Source of the DNA: Geosporobacter subterraneus DSM 17957 | GTDB lineage: Bacteria > Bacillota > Clostridia > Peptostreptococcales > Thermotaleaceae | Direction of reading: 5' to 3' | Assembly (NCBI RefSeq): GCF_900142145.1 | Contig: NZ_FQZV01000005.1 | Location: 55,390-119,389 of the forward strand | Length of the DNA stretch: 64,000 bases | Shown: one piece after another, positions 8,202-14,719 of the stretch | Layout: each line of letters opens with the position of its first letter | How positions within the stretch are numbered: position 1 is the first letter of the stretch | Translations under genes and position numbers: made by a program | The notes under the pieces: generated by a model | Seen by the model: only the letters and a program-made list of their open reading frames with translations | What the model was told of the DNA's origin: nothing | Database searches by the model: none

Positions 8202-8696
8202 ATGTATAGCATAAGAGAAGCCGTATTGACGGATGTTCCCCGAATCACGGATATATACAACGAGGGGATCGCAGATCGGGTGGCTACGCTGGAAACCAGA
8301 CTGAGAGAATCAGAAGAAATGGAAGCCTGGCTGTTGAACAGGGGGGAAGCCTATAAAATACTGGTAATCGCTGACGAGGCAGATCAAGTACTTGGGTGGG
8401 CATCTTTAAATGTATTTAATGCAAGGTGCTGTTACAGCAGCGTTGTGGATATTTCCATCTACATCCAAAGAAGCATGCGGGGAAAAGGGCTAGGCAAAAT
8501 TCTACTGCAGGGTTTAATAGAAACTGCTAAAAAACAGGGATTCCACAAACTGGTGCTGAGTACTTTCAAATTTAACGAAGCGGGCCAAAACCTCTATCGA
8601 AGTCTTGGCTTTAGAGAAGTAGGCACCTATATGCAGCATGGATTGCTGGACGGGAAATGGGTGGATGTAACGATTATGGAAAGATTGCTGTCCTAG
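8202..8696 (+). CDS. arsN1: GNAT acetyltransferase, ArsN1-type (arsinothricin/phosphinothricin)
   Basis: A 164-residue GNAT enzyme. I-Y-N-E-G-I-A-D-R-V-A-T-L-E-T-R-L-R (about residues 23-40) and the C-terminal G-L-L-D-G-K-W-V-D-V-T-I-M-E-R-L-L are characteristic of the Pat/ArsN1 family. That family N-acetylates phosphinothricin and, for ArsN1, the organoarsenical antibiotic arsinothricin. The acetyl-CoA loop is R-G-K-G-L-G. Position directly after arsM favours arsinothricin over phosphinothricin as the natural substrate. This is inference from context plus family. GGGGG at 8189-8193 is the ribosome site. Confidence 0.8.
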   Translation: MYSIREAVLTDVPRITDIYNEGIADRVATLETRLRESEEMEAWLLNRGEAYKILVIADEADQVLGWASLNVFNARCCYSSVVDISIYIQRSMRGKGLGKILLQGLIETAKKQGFHKLVLSTFKFNEAGQNLYRSLGFREVGTYMQHGLLDGKWVDVTIMERLLS

Positions 8697-8805
8697 TGCA
8701 TGCATTAGGGCAGCAATCAAAACAAAAGGTATAAGACAGAGGTTGATTAATGGAAAGCGATGACATATAATAATAGAGGAGTAACTGCAAATTAGTTTCA
8801 TAGGT

Positions 8806-8954
8806 TATGTTAGGTGAGGTTCCTATTGAGATAAACGCTGCTGCCCAGAAATGTCGAGAGACGCCAATGCGGTTAGCAAATATAATCGAGAAGGTTATAT
8901 TTAATGCAGCTGACTTCGAAAGGTCAAAGCTCTCTAGTGCTAAAGCTCAACATA
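8806..8954 (+). promoter_or_regulatory. M-box (ykoK leader) magnesium riboswitch
   Basis: Contains the M-box consensus blocks in order: GTTAGGTGAGG (8809-8819), ACGCTGCTGCCCAGAAATGTC, GAGACGCCAATG, TTAATGCAGCTG and AGTGCTAAAGCTC. Closing stem P1 is TATGTT (8806-8811) with AACATA (8949-8954). M-box RNAs bind several Mg2+ ions and shut down magnesium transporter expression when Mg2+ is plentiful. An intrinsic terminator follows at 8971. The controlled gene is the first mgtE. Confidence 0.95.
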
Positions 8955-8970
8955 GAAGGATTGTTGATTC

Positions 8971-8997
8971 TCTCTACTGTTGGGTAGAGATTTTTTT
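8971..8997 (+). terminator. Terminator of the M-box expression platform
   Basis: TCTCTAC (8971-8977) pairs with GTAGAGA (8984-8990) and is followed by seven T. It lies between the riboswitch and the leader peptide, so high Mg2+ should stop transcription before the leader peptide is made. Confidence 0.88.
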
Positions 8998-9024
8998 GTA
9001 TCAAAATTTATGTGTAAGGATGGT

Positions 9025-9117
9025 GATGGTTATGGATTCGAGTCCTTTGCCCAGGCGTCAGGCTAAAAAAAATAATATAGGAAAAGCTATAACCATCTCA
9101 TGGTTCAATGGCTCTTC
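9025..9117 (+). promoter_or_regulatory. Switchable RNA stems over the mgtE leader ORF (copy 1)
   Basis: GATGGTTATGG (9025-9035) can pair with CTATAACCATC (9087-9097), an 11-bp helix with one G-T pair. Alternatively AACCAT (9091-9096) folds with ATGGTT (9100-9105) around CTC, extended by flanking pairs to 9117, directly before the mgtE ribosome site at 9120. The two folds share one strand and exclude each other. The 5' strand holds the leader start codon, so a ribosome on the leader would choose between them. Confidence 0.65.
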
Positions 9118-9166
9118 AAAGGAGGCATTAAATGATAAAAGAATTAATCCTTACACTGTTAGCTGA
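9026..9166 (+). CDS. MgtL-like leader peptide upstream of mgtE (copy 1)
   Basis: A 46-codon upstream ORF with AAGGATGGTG as ribosome site. It begins M-V-M-D-S-S-P-L-P-R-R and ends in a TGA 35 bases inside the mgtE gene, in another frame. The first 11 residues recur before the second mgtE, with five synonymous codon changes and only one amino-acid change. They also align without gaps to the enterobacterial leader MgtL (recalled as [17 protein letters not shown]), sharing M1, D4 and P7-L-P-R-R11. MgtL senses low Mg2+ through faltering translation over its Pro-rich start. A second ATG six bases in (9032) is a possible alternative start. Function here is inferred. Confidence 0.75.
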   Translation: MVMDSSPLPRRQAKKNNIGKAITISWFNGSSKEALNDKRINPYTVS

Positions 9167-10469
9167 CAAAAGATTTAGTGAAGCCCGCAGGGAGATTATG
9201 GAACTGAACGAAGTAGATATCGCTGAACTTCTGGGAGAATTAGAAGCAGACCATGCGATTATTTTGTTTCGTATGCTGCCTAAAGATACTGCGGTGGATG
9301 TTTTCGCCTATCTATCCAATGAACAGCAAATTGATATTATTAACAGAATAACCGATAAAGAAATTAAGCATATCATTGATGAACTATACTTTGATGATAT
9401 GATCGATATGCTGGAGGAGATGCCTGCGGGCATCGTCAAAAGAATTCTTAAGCATACTAAGGAAGAAGAGAGAATTCTTATCAATCAGTTCCTGAATTAC
9501 CCGGAAAACTCAGCAGGCAGTCTGATGACGATTGAATATGTAGGACTCAAGAAGGAAATGACGGTAAAGCAGGCATTGACATACATTAAGCGAATTGGAA
9601 TTGATAAAGAAACCATCTATACCTGTTATGTAACCGATGAAAATCAGAAATTAGAGGGCAGCATATCCCTTCGAAAGCTGGTGATCAGCGATGAAACTGT
9701 CCCCATCGGAGAAGTTATGGAGACCGATGTGATTTATGCCCATACTCATGACGATCAGGAAGAAATTGCCCAATTGTTTAAGAAGTACGACCTTATGATT
9801 GTACCGGTGGTGGATAAGGAGCAGCGTTTAACAGGAATTATTACCATAGACGATATTGTAGATGTTATCGAGCAAGAGGATACGGAAGACTTCCAAAAAA
9901 TGGCTGCCATTATTCCTTCAGAGATAGAATACCTGTCAACAGGTGTTGTAGCTCTGGCAAAAAATAGAATAACCTGGCTGCTGATCCTAATGATTTCGGC
10001 TACCTTTTCCGGAACGATTATCCGCAGATTTGAGGATGTTCTTTCCTCCGTAGTGATATTAGCTGCATTCATTCCTATGCTGATGAACACCGGGGGGAAT
10101 GCAGGGGCACAATCCTCAACCCTTGTGATTCGTGGATTAGCCTTGGGACAAATTGGGATCGGCGACGTTCTGCGGGTTATTTGGAAAGAGTTTCGAGTAA
10201 GTCTCGTAGTTGGAGCGATCCTTGCAGGATTTCATTTCTTGCGTATTTATTATTTAGAGGGAATCAGCTTATATATATCTCTCACGGTTTGCGGAACCCT
10301 TATGGTTACTATTGTATTTGCAAAGCTGGTTGGAGGCATACTACCTATTATAGCCCAGCGATTGAAGCTTGATCCGGCCATTATGGCCAGCCCGCTAATT
10401 ACAACGATTGTAGATGCAGTCACCCTTGTGGTATATTTTACATTAGCCAGTGAAATTATGGGAATATAA
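9132..10469 (+). CDS. mgtE: Magnesium transporter MgtE (copy 1)
   Basis: Imports Mg2+ as a gated channel in the cytoplasmic membrane. The 445 residues show the MgtE_N superhelical domain (about 1-125, with F-R-M-L-P-K-D-T-A and L-N-Y-P-E-N-S-A-G-S-L-M-T), a CBS pair (about 130-250), a connecting helix, then five membrane helices. The last contain M-N-T-G-G-N-A-G-A-Q-S-S-T and the C-terminal L-D-P-A-I-M-A-S-P-L-I-T-T-I-V-D-A. AAAGGAGG precedes the ATG by seven bases. Control appears two-layered: an M-box riboswitch with terminator, then a MgtL-like leader peptide. A paralogue follows directly. Confidence 0.97.
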   Translation: MIKELILTLLADKRFSEARREIMELNEVDIAELLGELEADHAIILFRMLPKDTAVDVFAYLSNEQQIDIINRITDKEIKHIIDELYFDDMIDMLEEMPAGIVKRILKHTKEEERILINQFLNYPENSAGSLMTIEYVGLKKEMTVKQALTYIKRIGIDKETIYTCYVTDENQKLEGSISLRKLVISDETVPIGEVMETDVIYAHTHDDQEEIAQLFKKYDLMIVPVVDKEQRLTGIITIDDIVDVIEQEDTEDFQKMAAIIPSEIEYLSTGVVALAKNRITWLLILMISATFSGTIIRRFEDVLSSVVILAAFIPMLMNTGGNAGAQSSTLVIRGLALGQIGIGDVLRVIWKEFRVSLVVGAILAGFHFLRIYYLEGISLYISLTVCGTLMVTIVFAKLVGGILPIIAQRLKLDPAIMASPLITTIVDAVTLVVYFTLASEIMGI

Positions 10470-10522
10470 TAGGATGTGAGATACTTTGAAAAAAAGATAT
10501 AATAAAAGATTGAAAGGTGGTG

Positions 10523-10619
10523 ATGGCTATGGATTCTAGTCCCTTACCTAGGAGGATCCTTTGGAGTAAAAAAATATTGATAAGAACCGTAGCCATTCAT
10601 GACGATGAATGGCGGTTCT
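10523..10619 (+). promoter_or_regulatory. Switchable RNA stems over the mgtE leader ORF (copy 2)
   Basis: ATGGCTATGG (10523-10532) can pair with CCGTAGCCAT (10587-10596). Alternatively the same 3' strand forms a 15-bp hairpin. There, GCCATTCAT (10592-10600) pairs with ATGAATGGC (10605-10613) around GACG, and AGAACC (10583-10588) pairs with GGTTCT (10614-10619). Compared with copy 1, the T-A pair 9030-9092 has become C-G (10527-10592), a compensatory change. The long hairpin ends four bases before the AAGGAGG of mgtE. Confidence 0.65.
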
Positions 10620-10624
10620 CTTAA
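10523..10624 (+). CDS. MgtL-like leader peptide upstream of mgtE (copy 2)
   Basis: A 33-residue upstream ORF after AAAGGTGGTG, beginning M-A-M-D-S-S-P-L-P-R-R. Its TAA stop (10622-10624) overlaps the AAGGAGG ribosome site of the second mgtE. A ribosome finishing the leader would therefore cover the site used by mgtE. After residue 11 the sequence diverges completely from copy 1, so only the M-x-M-D-S-S-P-L-P-R-R start is under constraint. Codons differ at Ser5, Pro7, Leu8, Pro9 and Arg11 without changing the residue. An alternative start is the ATG at 10529. Confidence 0.75.
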   Translation: MAMDSSPLPRRILWSKKILIRTVAIHDDEWRFS

Positions 10625-10637
10625 GGAGGAGTTGCCT

Positions 10638-11972
10638 ATGAAAGAAAGAGTTATGGAATTGATGCAGGAAAAAAGATTTGGGGATGCACGCAGAGAAGTG
10701 ATGGACCTAAATGTAGTAGATATTGCTGAACTATTAGAAGAATTTGATAAGAATCAAGCACTTATTCTTTTTCGAATGCTGCCTAAGGACACAGCTGTAG
10801 AGGTTTTTGCCTATCTTTCCAATGAACAGCAGCTGGCCATTATCGATGCGATCACAGACCGTGAAATCAAGCATATTATGGATGAATTGTATTTTGACGA
10901 TATGATTGACTTTCTGGAAGAAATGCCCGCCAGTGTTGTGAAAAAAATACTTAAAAATACAAAAGAAGAAGAACGGATTCTGATTAATCAGTTTTTAAAC
11001 TATCCTGAGAATTCTGCAGGGAGTCTGATGACCATTGAGTATGTAGGCTTAAAAAAGGAAATGACCTTGAGAGAAGCACTGGATTATATCAAGCGCATTG
11101 CTTTAGACAAAGAAACGGTCTATACTTGTTATGTGACCGATGCCAATCGAAAGCTGGAGGGAATTATCTCCTTGAGAAAACTGGTTACCAATGATGAGGA
11201 CAAAACCGTCGGCGAAATGATGAATACCGATGTAATCTATGTTCATACCCACGACGATCAGGAGACCATCGCTCATCTGTTTAAAAAGTATGACCTTATG
11301 GCGGTTCCTGTAGTAGATAAGGAAGAAAGATTGACGGGAATCATCACCATCGACGATATTGTAGATGTTATCGAACAGGAGAATACAGAGGACTTTCAAA
11401 GGATGGCTGCTATGGCCCCCTCTGAAGAGGAGTACTTGGAAACGCCGGTTTTTACCTTGGCTAAACATCGTATTACCTGGCTGCTCATATTGATGATTTC
11501 TGCAACCTTTACAGGGAATATTATCCGACGGTTTGAGGATGTCCTCTCATCTGTTGTTGTACTGGCGGCTTTTATCCCGATGCTGATGGATACAGGGGGA
11601 AATGCCGGTTCTCAGTCATCCACTTTAGTCATACGGGGTCTTGCCCTGGGGGATATCAAGCTAGGCGACGTATTAAAGGTGATGTGGAAGGAGCTTAGAG
11701 TTAGTACTATTGTAGGGGTTGTTATGGCAGGCATCAACTTTTTACGAATTTTTTATGTTGAAAGGGTAGGCATTCAGATTGCCGTAACCGTCTCTATTAC
11801 CATGTTTGTGACCGTGGTATTGGCTAAGCTGGTTGGAGGGATACTGCCCATTGCCGCCAGACGGATGAAGCTGGACCCTGCCATCATGGCCAGTCCATTG
11901 ATCACAACGATTGTGGATGCTGTAGCCTTAATTGTATACTTTTCCATGGCTGCATGGATATTAGGATTATAA
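10638..11972 (+). CDS. mgtE: Magnesium transporter MgtE (copy 2)
   Basis: A close paralogue of the gene before it, colinear over its whole length, with long identical blocks such as L-N-Y-P-E-N-S-A-G-S-L-M-T-I-E-Y-V-G-L-K-K-E-M-T. The domain order is the same: MgtE_N, CBS pair, five membrane helices. The start is placed at the ATG at 10638, eight bases after AAGGAGG. The longer frame from 10599 starts inside the leader hairpin. No M-box precedes this copy, only the leader-peptide element, so the two genes may respond over different Mg2+ ranges. A terminator follows. Confidence 0.96.
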   Translation: MKERVMELMQEKRFGDARREVMDLNVVDIAELLEEFDKNQALILFRMLPKDTAVEVFAYLSNEQQLAIIDAITDREIKHIMDELYFDDMIDFLEEMPASVVKKILKNTKEEERILINQFLNYPENSAGSLMTIEYVGLKKEMTLREALDYIKRIALDKETVYTCYVTDANRKLEGIISLRKLVTNDEDKTVGEMMNTDVIYVHTHDDQETIAHLFKKYDLMAVPVVDKEERLTGIITIDDIVDVIEQENTEDFQRMAAMAPSEEEYLETPVFTLAKHRITWLLILMISATFTGNIIRRFEDVLSSVVVLAAFIPMLMDTGGNAGSQSSTLVIRGLALGDIKLGDVLKVMWKELRVSTIVGVVMAGINFLRIFYVERVGIQIAVTVSITMFVTVVLAKLVGGILPIAARRMKLDPAIMASPLITTIVDAVALIVYFSMAAWILGL

Positions 11973-11973
11973 A

Positions 11974-11994
11974 GGCACTCGTTGAGTGTCTTTT
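11974..11994 (+). terminator. Terminator after the mgtE pair
   Basis: GGCACTC (11974-11980), loop GTT, GAGTGTC (11984-11990), then TTTT. One G-T pair. Confidence 0.65.
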
Positions 11995-12017
11995 GTCATA
12001 TTGTTTAAGGACGAGAC

Positions 12018-12209
12018 AGAAAATAAAGACACAGATTCGCGAGGTTTGCTCTTTTGATTGTTCTAAAGCTCTTTCCAAGAAATAATTCTAAAACTTGCAA
12101 ACTCACTACCTTCAGACATGCAAGTTTCTTAACGAATTATTTCTCTCCACTCCCTAAGAACGACAGCAAAAGGATCAAAAATTCGCTCACTTAGTGTCTG
12201 TTATTTTCT
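12018..12209. repeat. MITE-like fold-back element, about 190 bp
   Basis: The ends are inverted repeats AGAAAATAAAGACAC (12018-12032) and GTGTCTGTTATTTTCT (12194-12209), differing by one inserted base. Inner arms continue the symmetry: AGAAATAATTC (12078-12088) with GAATTATTTCT (12134-12144), and AAACTTGCA (12091-12099) with TGCAAGTTT (12119-12127). The whole region folds as one imperfect hairpin. It holds no ORF of note. It has the layout of a non-autonomous mobile element. No target duplication was established. Confidence 0.6.
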
Positions 12210-12211
12210 AA

Positions 12212-12343
12212 TATAGGTAAACGCCTCTATAATGAAATAAAATTGTAGGGGACGACCAATGTGTCGTCCCTCAAAAAAGCAGGCAGACACGTGGGTCTGC
12301 CCCTACACAATAATACTTATATTTATAATGGCTTAAATCTATA
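12212..12343. repeat. Dispersed repeat, family A, copy A
   Basis: Ends TATAGGTAAACGCC and GGCTTAAATCTATA are imperfect inverted repeats. Inside are two hairpins: GGGACGAC...GTCGTCCC and GGCAGACAC...GGTCTGCC with the GTAGGGG/CCCCTAC boundary. The same parts recur at 15644-15976 (same orientation) and at 23930-24057 (inverted). This copy abuts the fold-back element to its left. Confidence 0.65.
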
Positions 12344-12365
12344 ACGATTGCATCGGTGCTGTAGA

Positions 12366-12539
12366 TTACTCAAGCAAATGATGAATAGTAGATTTGATAT
12401 CCTCTAGACTGCCATCAATTCTTTTTAATTCTTGGATCATTTCCTGCAAGATTTTTTCCTGCTTTTTATGATCCTTTTTCTTCTGATTATGCATGTCATA
12501 CAGATCTATTCCATAAGGATTATAGTTGCTGATTCCCAT
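12366..12539 (-). CDS. Small charged coiled-coil protein, unknown function
   Basis: A 57-residue ORF with a strong ribosome site (AAGGAGG, eight bases before the ATG). It reads M-G-I-S-N-Y-N-P-Y-G-I-D-L-Y-D-M-H-N followed by a Lys/Glu/Gln-rich helical segment ending in I-H-H-L-L-E. The helical part has a heptad-like pattern (I-L-Q-E-M-I-Q-E-L-K-R-I). I do not recognise a family. It lies between the repeat and the chemoreceptor and reads away from the latter. The ribosome site and clean reading frame are the evidence that it is real. Confidence 0.6.
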   Translation of the reverse strand: MGISNYNPYGIDLYDMHNQKKKDHKKQEKILQEMIQELKRIDGSLEDIKSTIHHLLE

Positions 12540-12691
12540 TTTTTTCCTCCTTGTTCGTGAGCGTTACCATCCTAAATACTCCATAATATTTCTTTACCAA
12601 AGATTAACAAATCTCTAACATTTTATGATAGTAGGGTTTCCATGAATTCCATAGAATGAAAATGGACATTGATAAATGGAGGCTTAAACCA

Positions 12692-14578
12692 ATGGATAAA
12701 AAAAGGAAAAAGTTCTTTAATAGGATACATCTTTTTAAGGAGCGCAAGAAATTGCCCAAAGATGTAAAGGCCACTGAAACACAAAACAGATTTTTAAAGC
12801 CTAATCTTAAGATGACAGCGAAAATTTCTAATTTATTCAGTGGAAGAAATCTGTTGGCGGAGCTTATTAAAAGATTGCCCTACTTCAAAAGAAAAATTAC
12901 CGGCCGGAAGCATGAAAATATTGTTAAATTATCGAAGAGTAAGGTGATTCATAAACAAATTCACCGGGCTTTTATCGTACTCACCCTCCTGATTCTAACG
13001 GTTTCTATCATTACAAGCTTCTCTCTATATTCTTCCAATCAAAATCTAGAGAAGGTGGAAGGTCTTATTAATCAGCAGATGATGCTGGCATCCCAGATAC
13101 AGGTAGAAACCCTGCAATTTCATGTTATTTTTCAAGGCTATTTGACCCGGAATTATTCCATCGGAGATGTGGAGAGGAAGTTGTCAGAAATTCATGAAAA
13201 CCTTGAGCTGCTGCATGATGCAATACGGACCAATGACAGCAGTGCTGAGGCAGAAGAAATTATTAAAGAAATAGAAGCTTATGGAGAAATTTATGCAAGA
13301 CTGGTTGAGTATGCCGGTAAGCTGCCCATCACCTATGGGGATACGGCAAAGGCTACAAATGATACAATTGTATTGTTGTCCCTGGACCGCATCGGAAAAA
13401 TGAAGGAATCTGCAAACCTATTGAAGCAGCATACCCTAAGCTATACAACGCCCATTATACATAACATCCATAAGCAGAATGATCTCTATGTAGTCCTATC
13501 TATACTTATGGCTGTAGTTGCTTTATTGATTACCCTATATTATCTTTTTACCATCACTGCCAATGTTAAATCCTTCAGGGAGCATATTCATCATCTGACG
13601 AAGGAACTGGTGGTGGAAGCCGATGAAATGATTCAGATCGCTTCCGATGTCAAAAAGGATGCTATTATTGCAGAAGAACATCTGAGTGAACTATCCAGGG
13701 ATATTGAGTTTTTAGTGGCAGGTACCGATGAAATTGCCACAGCTGTTGGGGAAGTAAACAGAGGAATCGGGGATGTGGGTCTATTAAATGAAACATTGGC
13801 CCGTTCTACTGAAAGTACAATTGTTTTTGTAGAAAAAACCCAATCGGATCTAACCCTATTTAACGAGAAACTGGAGACAAGACTGGAGGATGTACAGAGA
13901 ATCATAGGATGTCTTCATGGAAGCCTGGAGGAAATCACGGAGGCCTCAGACAACGTGGTGCAGCTCACTGATAAAATTGGCAACATCAATCAAATTTTAA
14001 CGGATATCACCAATATCTCAAAGCAAACGAATCTATTGGCGTTAAATGCTTCTATCGAAGCAGCCAGAGCCGGAGAATACGGCAGGGGCTTTACAGTAGT
14101 GGCTGAAGAAATAAGGAATCTGTCCAATCAATCATCACAATTTGCTTTAGAAATAGAAAAGATCATTAAGGATTTGGTTGGACAAAGCAGCCGGACTGTA
14201 AAACAGCTAAATCAGAGTACCCAGATAGCCGTTGCTTCTGTAGGCGAAACAAAGCAAATTACTGCAATCTTCCATGAAGTAAGCGATATTTTCCGAGATA
14301 TCGTAAAGGACATTGACAATATTAGGGAATTATCCGACTTGGTTTCTGAGAATTCCCTCAAAACTAATCATGAAACAGAGCAAATACGTGCTTACTCCGA
14401 GAGCATAACGGAAAGAATTCAGCAGTTTATTTCATCCATACAGCAGTTTACGGGAGTAGTTATAGAGGTAGCCAACAGTACGAAGGACTCTCTGGAAGGG
14501 GTGCAGCATCAGTTTAAACTGTTGGAAACCCAGAAGGATAACATCGAAAATATTTATCAAACGGTAAAAGGCTTGTAG
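12692..14578 (+). CDS. Methyl-accepting chemotaxis protein with basic N-terminal extension
   Basis: The start at ATG 12692 follows GGAGG by nine bases. An upstream ATG at 12656 has no site. About 90 strongly basic residues precede the first membrane helix (near residues 93-112), which is unusual for a chemoreceptor. The extracellular part (about 150 residues, helical) resembles a four-helix-bundle sensor. The second helix (about 265-287) leads into the signalling domain with the conserved hairpin tip [20 protein letters not shown]. The ligand is unknown. It directly precedes pstS but is separated from it by a Pho box. Confidence 0.9.
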   Translation: MDKKRKKFFNRIHLFKERKKLPKDVKATETQNRFLKPNLKMTAKISNLFSGRNLLAELIKRLPYFKRKITGRKHENIVKLSKSKVIHKQIHRAFIVLTLLILTVSIITSFSLYSSNQNLEKVEGLINQQMMLASQIQVETLQFHVIFQGYLTRNYSIGDVERKLSEIHENLELLHDAIRTNDSSAEAEEIIKEIEAYGEIYARLVEYAGKLPITYGDTAKATNDTIVLLSLDRIGKMKESANLLKQHTLSYTTPIIHNIHKQNDLYVVLSILMAVVALLITLYYLFTITANVKSFREHIHHLTKELVVEADEMIQIASDVKKDAIIAEEHLSELSRDIEFLVAGTDEIATAVGEVNRGIGDVGLLNETLARSTESTIVFVEKTQSDLTLFNEKLETRLEDVQRIIGCLHGSLEEITEASDNVVQLTDKIGNINQILTDITNISKQTNLLALNASIEAARAGEYGRGFTVVAEEIRNLSNQSSQFALEIEKIIKDLVGQSSRTVKQLNQSTQIAVASVGETKQITAIFHEVSDIFRDIVKDIDNIRELSDLVSENSLKTNHETEQIRAYSESITERIQQFISSIQQFTGVVIEVANSTKDSLEGVQHQFKLLETQKDNIENIYQTVKGL

Positions 14579-14605
14579 AAATACAGCATTCAGGAAATTT
14601 TTGGA

Positions 14606-14645
14606 TTTAACACATATTTAACAGTAGCTTTATAGTAGGTTAACA
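14606..14645 (+). promoter_or_regulatory. Pho box upstream of pstS
   Basis: Four 7-mers at exact 11-nt spacing: TTTAACA (14606), TTTAACA (14617), CTTTATA (14628), GTTAACA (14639). This is the arrangement bound by PhoP-type response regulators in Gram-positive bacteria. It lies 75-115 bp ahead of the pstS start. Confidence 0.75.
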
Positions 14646-14719
14646 ATACAATCGTATACTCGTAAATGTGGGTAATGCAAGTTGGACGAACAAACACAAT
14701 GAATGGGGGAAATTTTAAA

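Noticed and set aside
9026..9117. The mgtE leader element as a second fluoride riboswitch (shares GGTGATGG)
   Set aside because: The CACC partner, the pseudoknot partner and the second aptamer hairpin are missing. The shared bases are part of a ribosome site and start codon.
8807..9166. A 119-residue plus-strand ORF from 8807 that includes the leader peptide as its C-terminal part
   Set aside because: Its first two thirds run through the M-box riboswitch and terminator, which are RNA elements. Only the portion from the ATG at 9026, behind its own ribosome site, is credible.
9755..10090. A 111-residue minus-strand ORF opposite mgtE
   Set aside because: It is a shadow of a conserved, full-length coding frame on the plus strand.
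10599..10637. A longer N-terminus for the second mgtE (ATG at 10599)
   Set aside because: That start lies in the loop of the leader hairpin without a ribosome site. AAGGAGG is placed for the ATG at 10638, and the paralogue starts at the matching residue.
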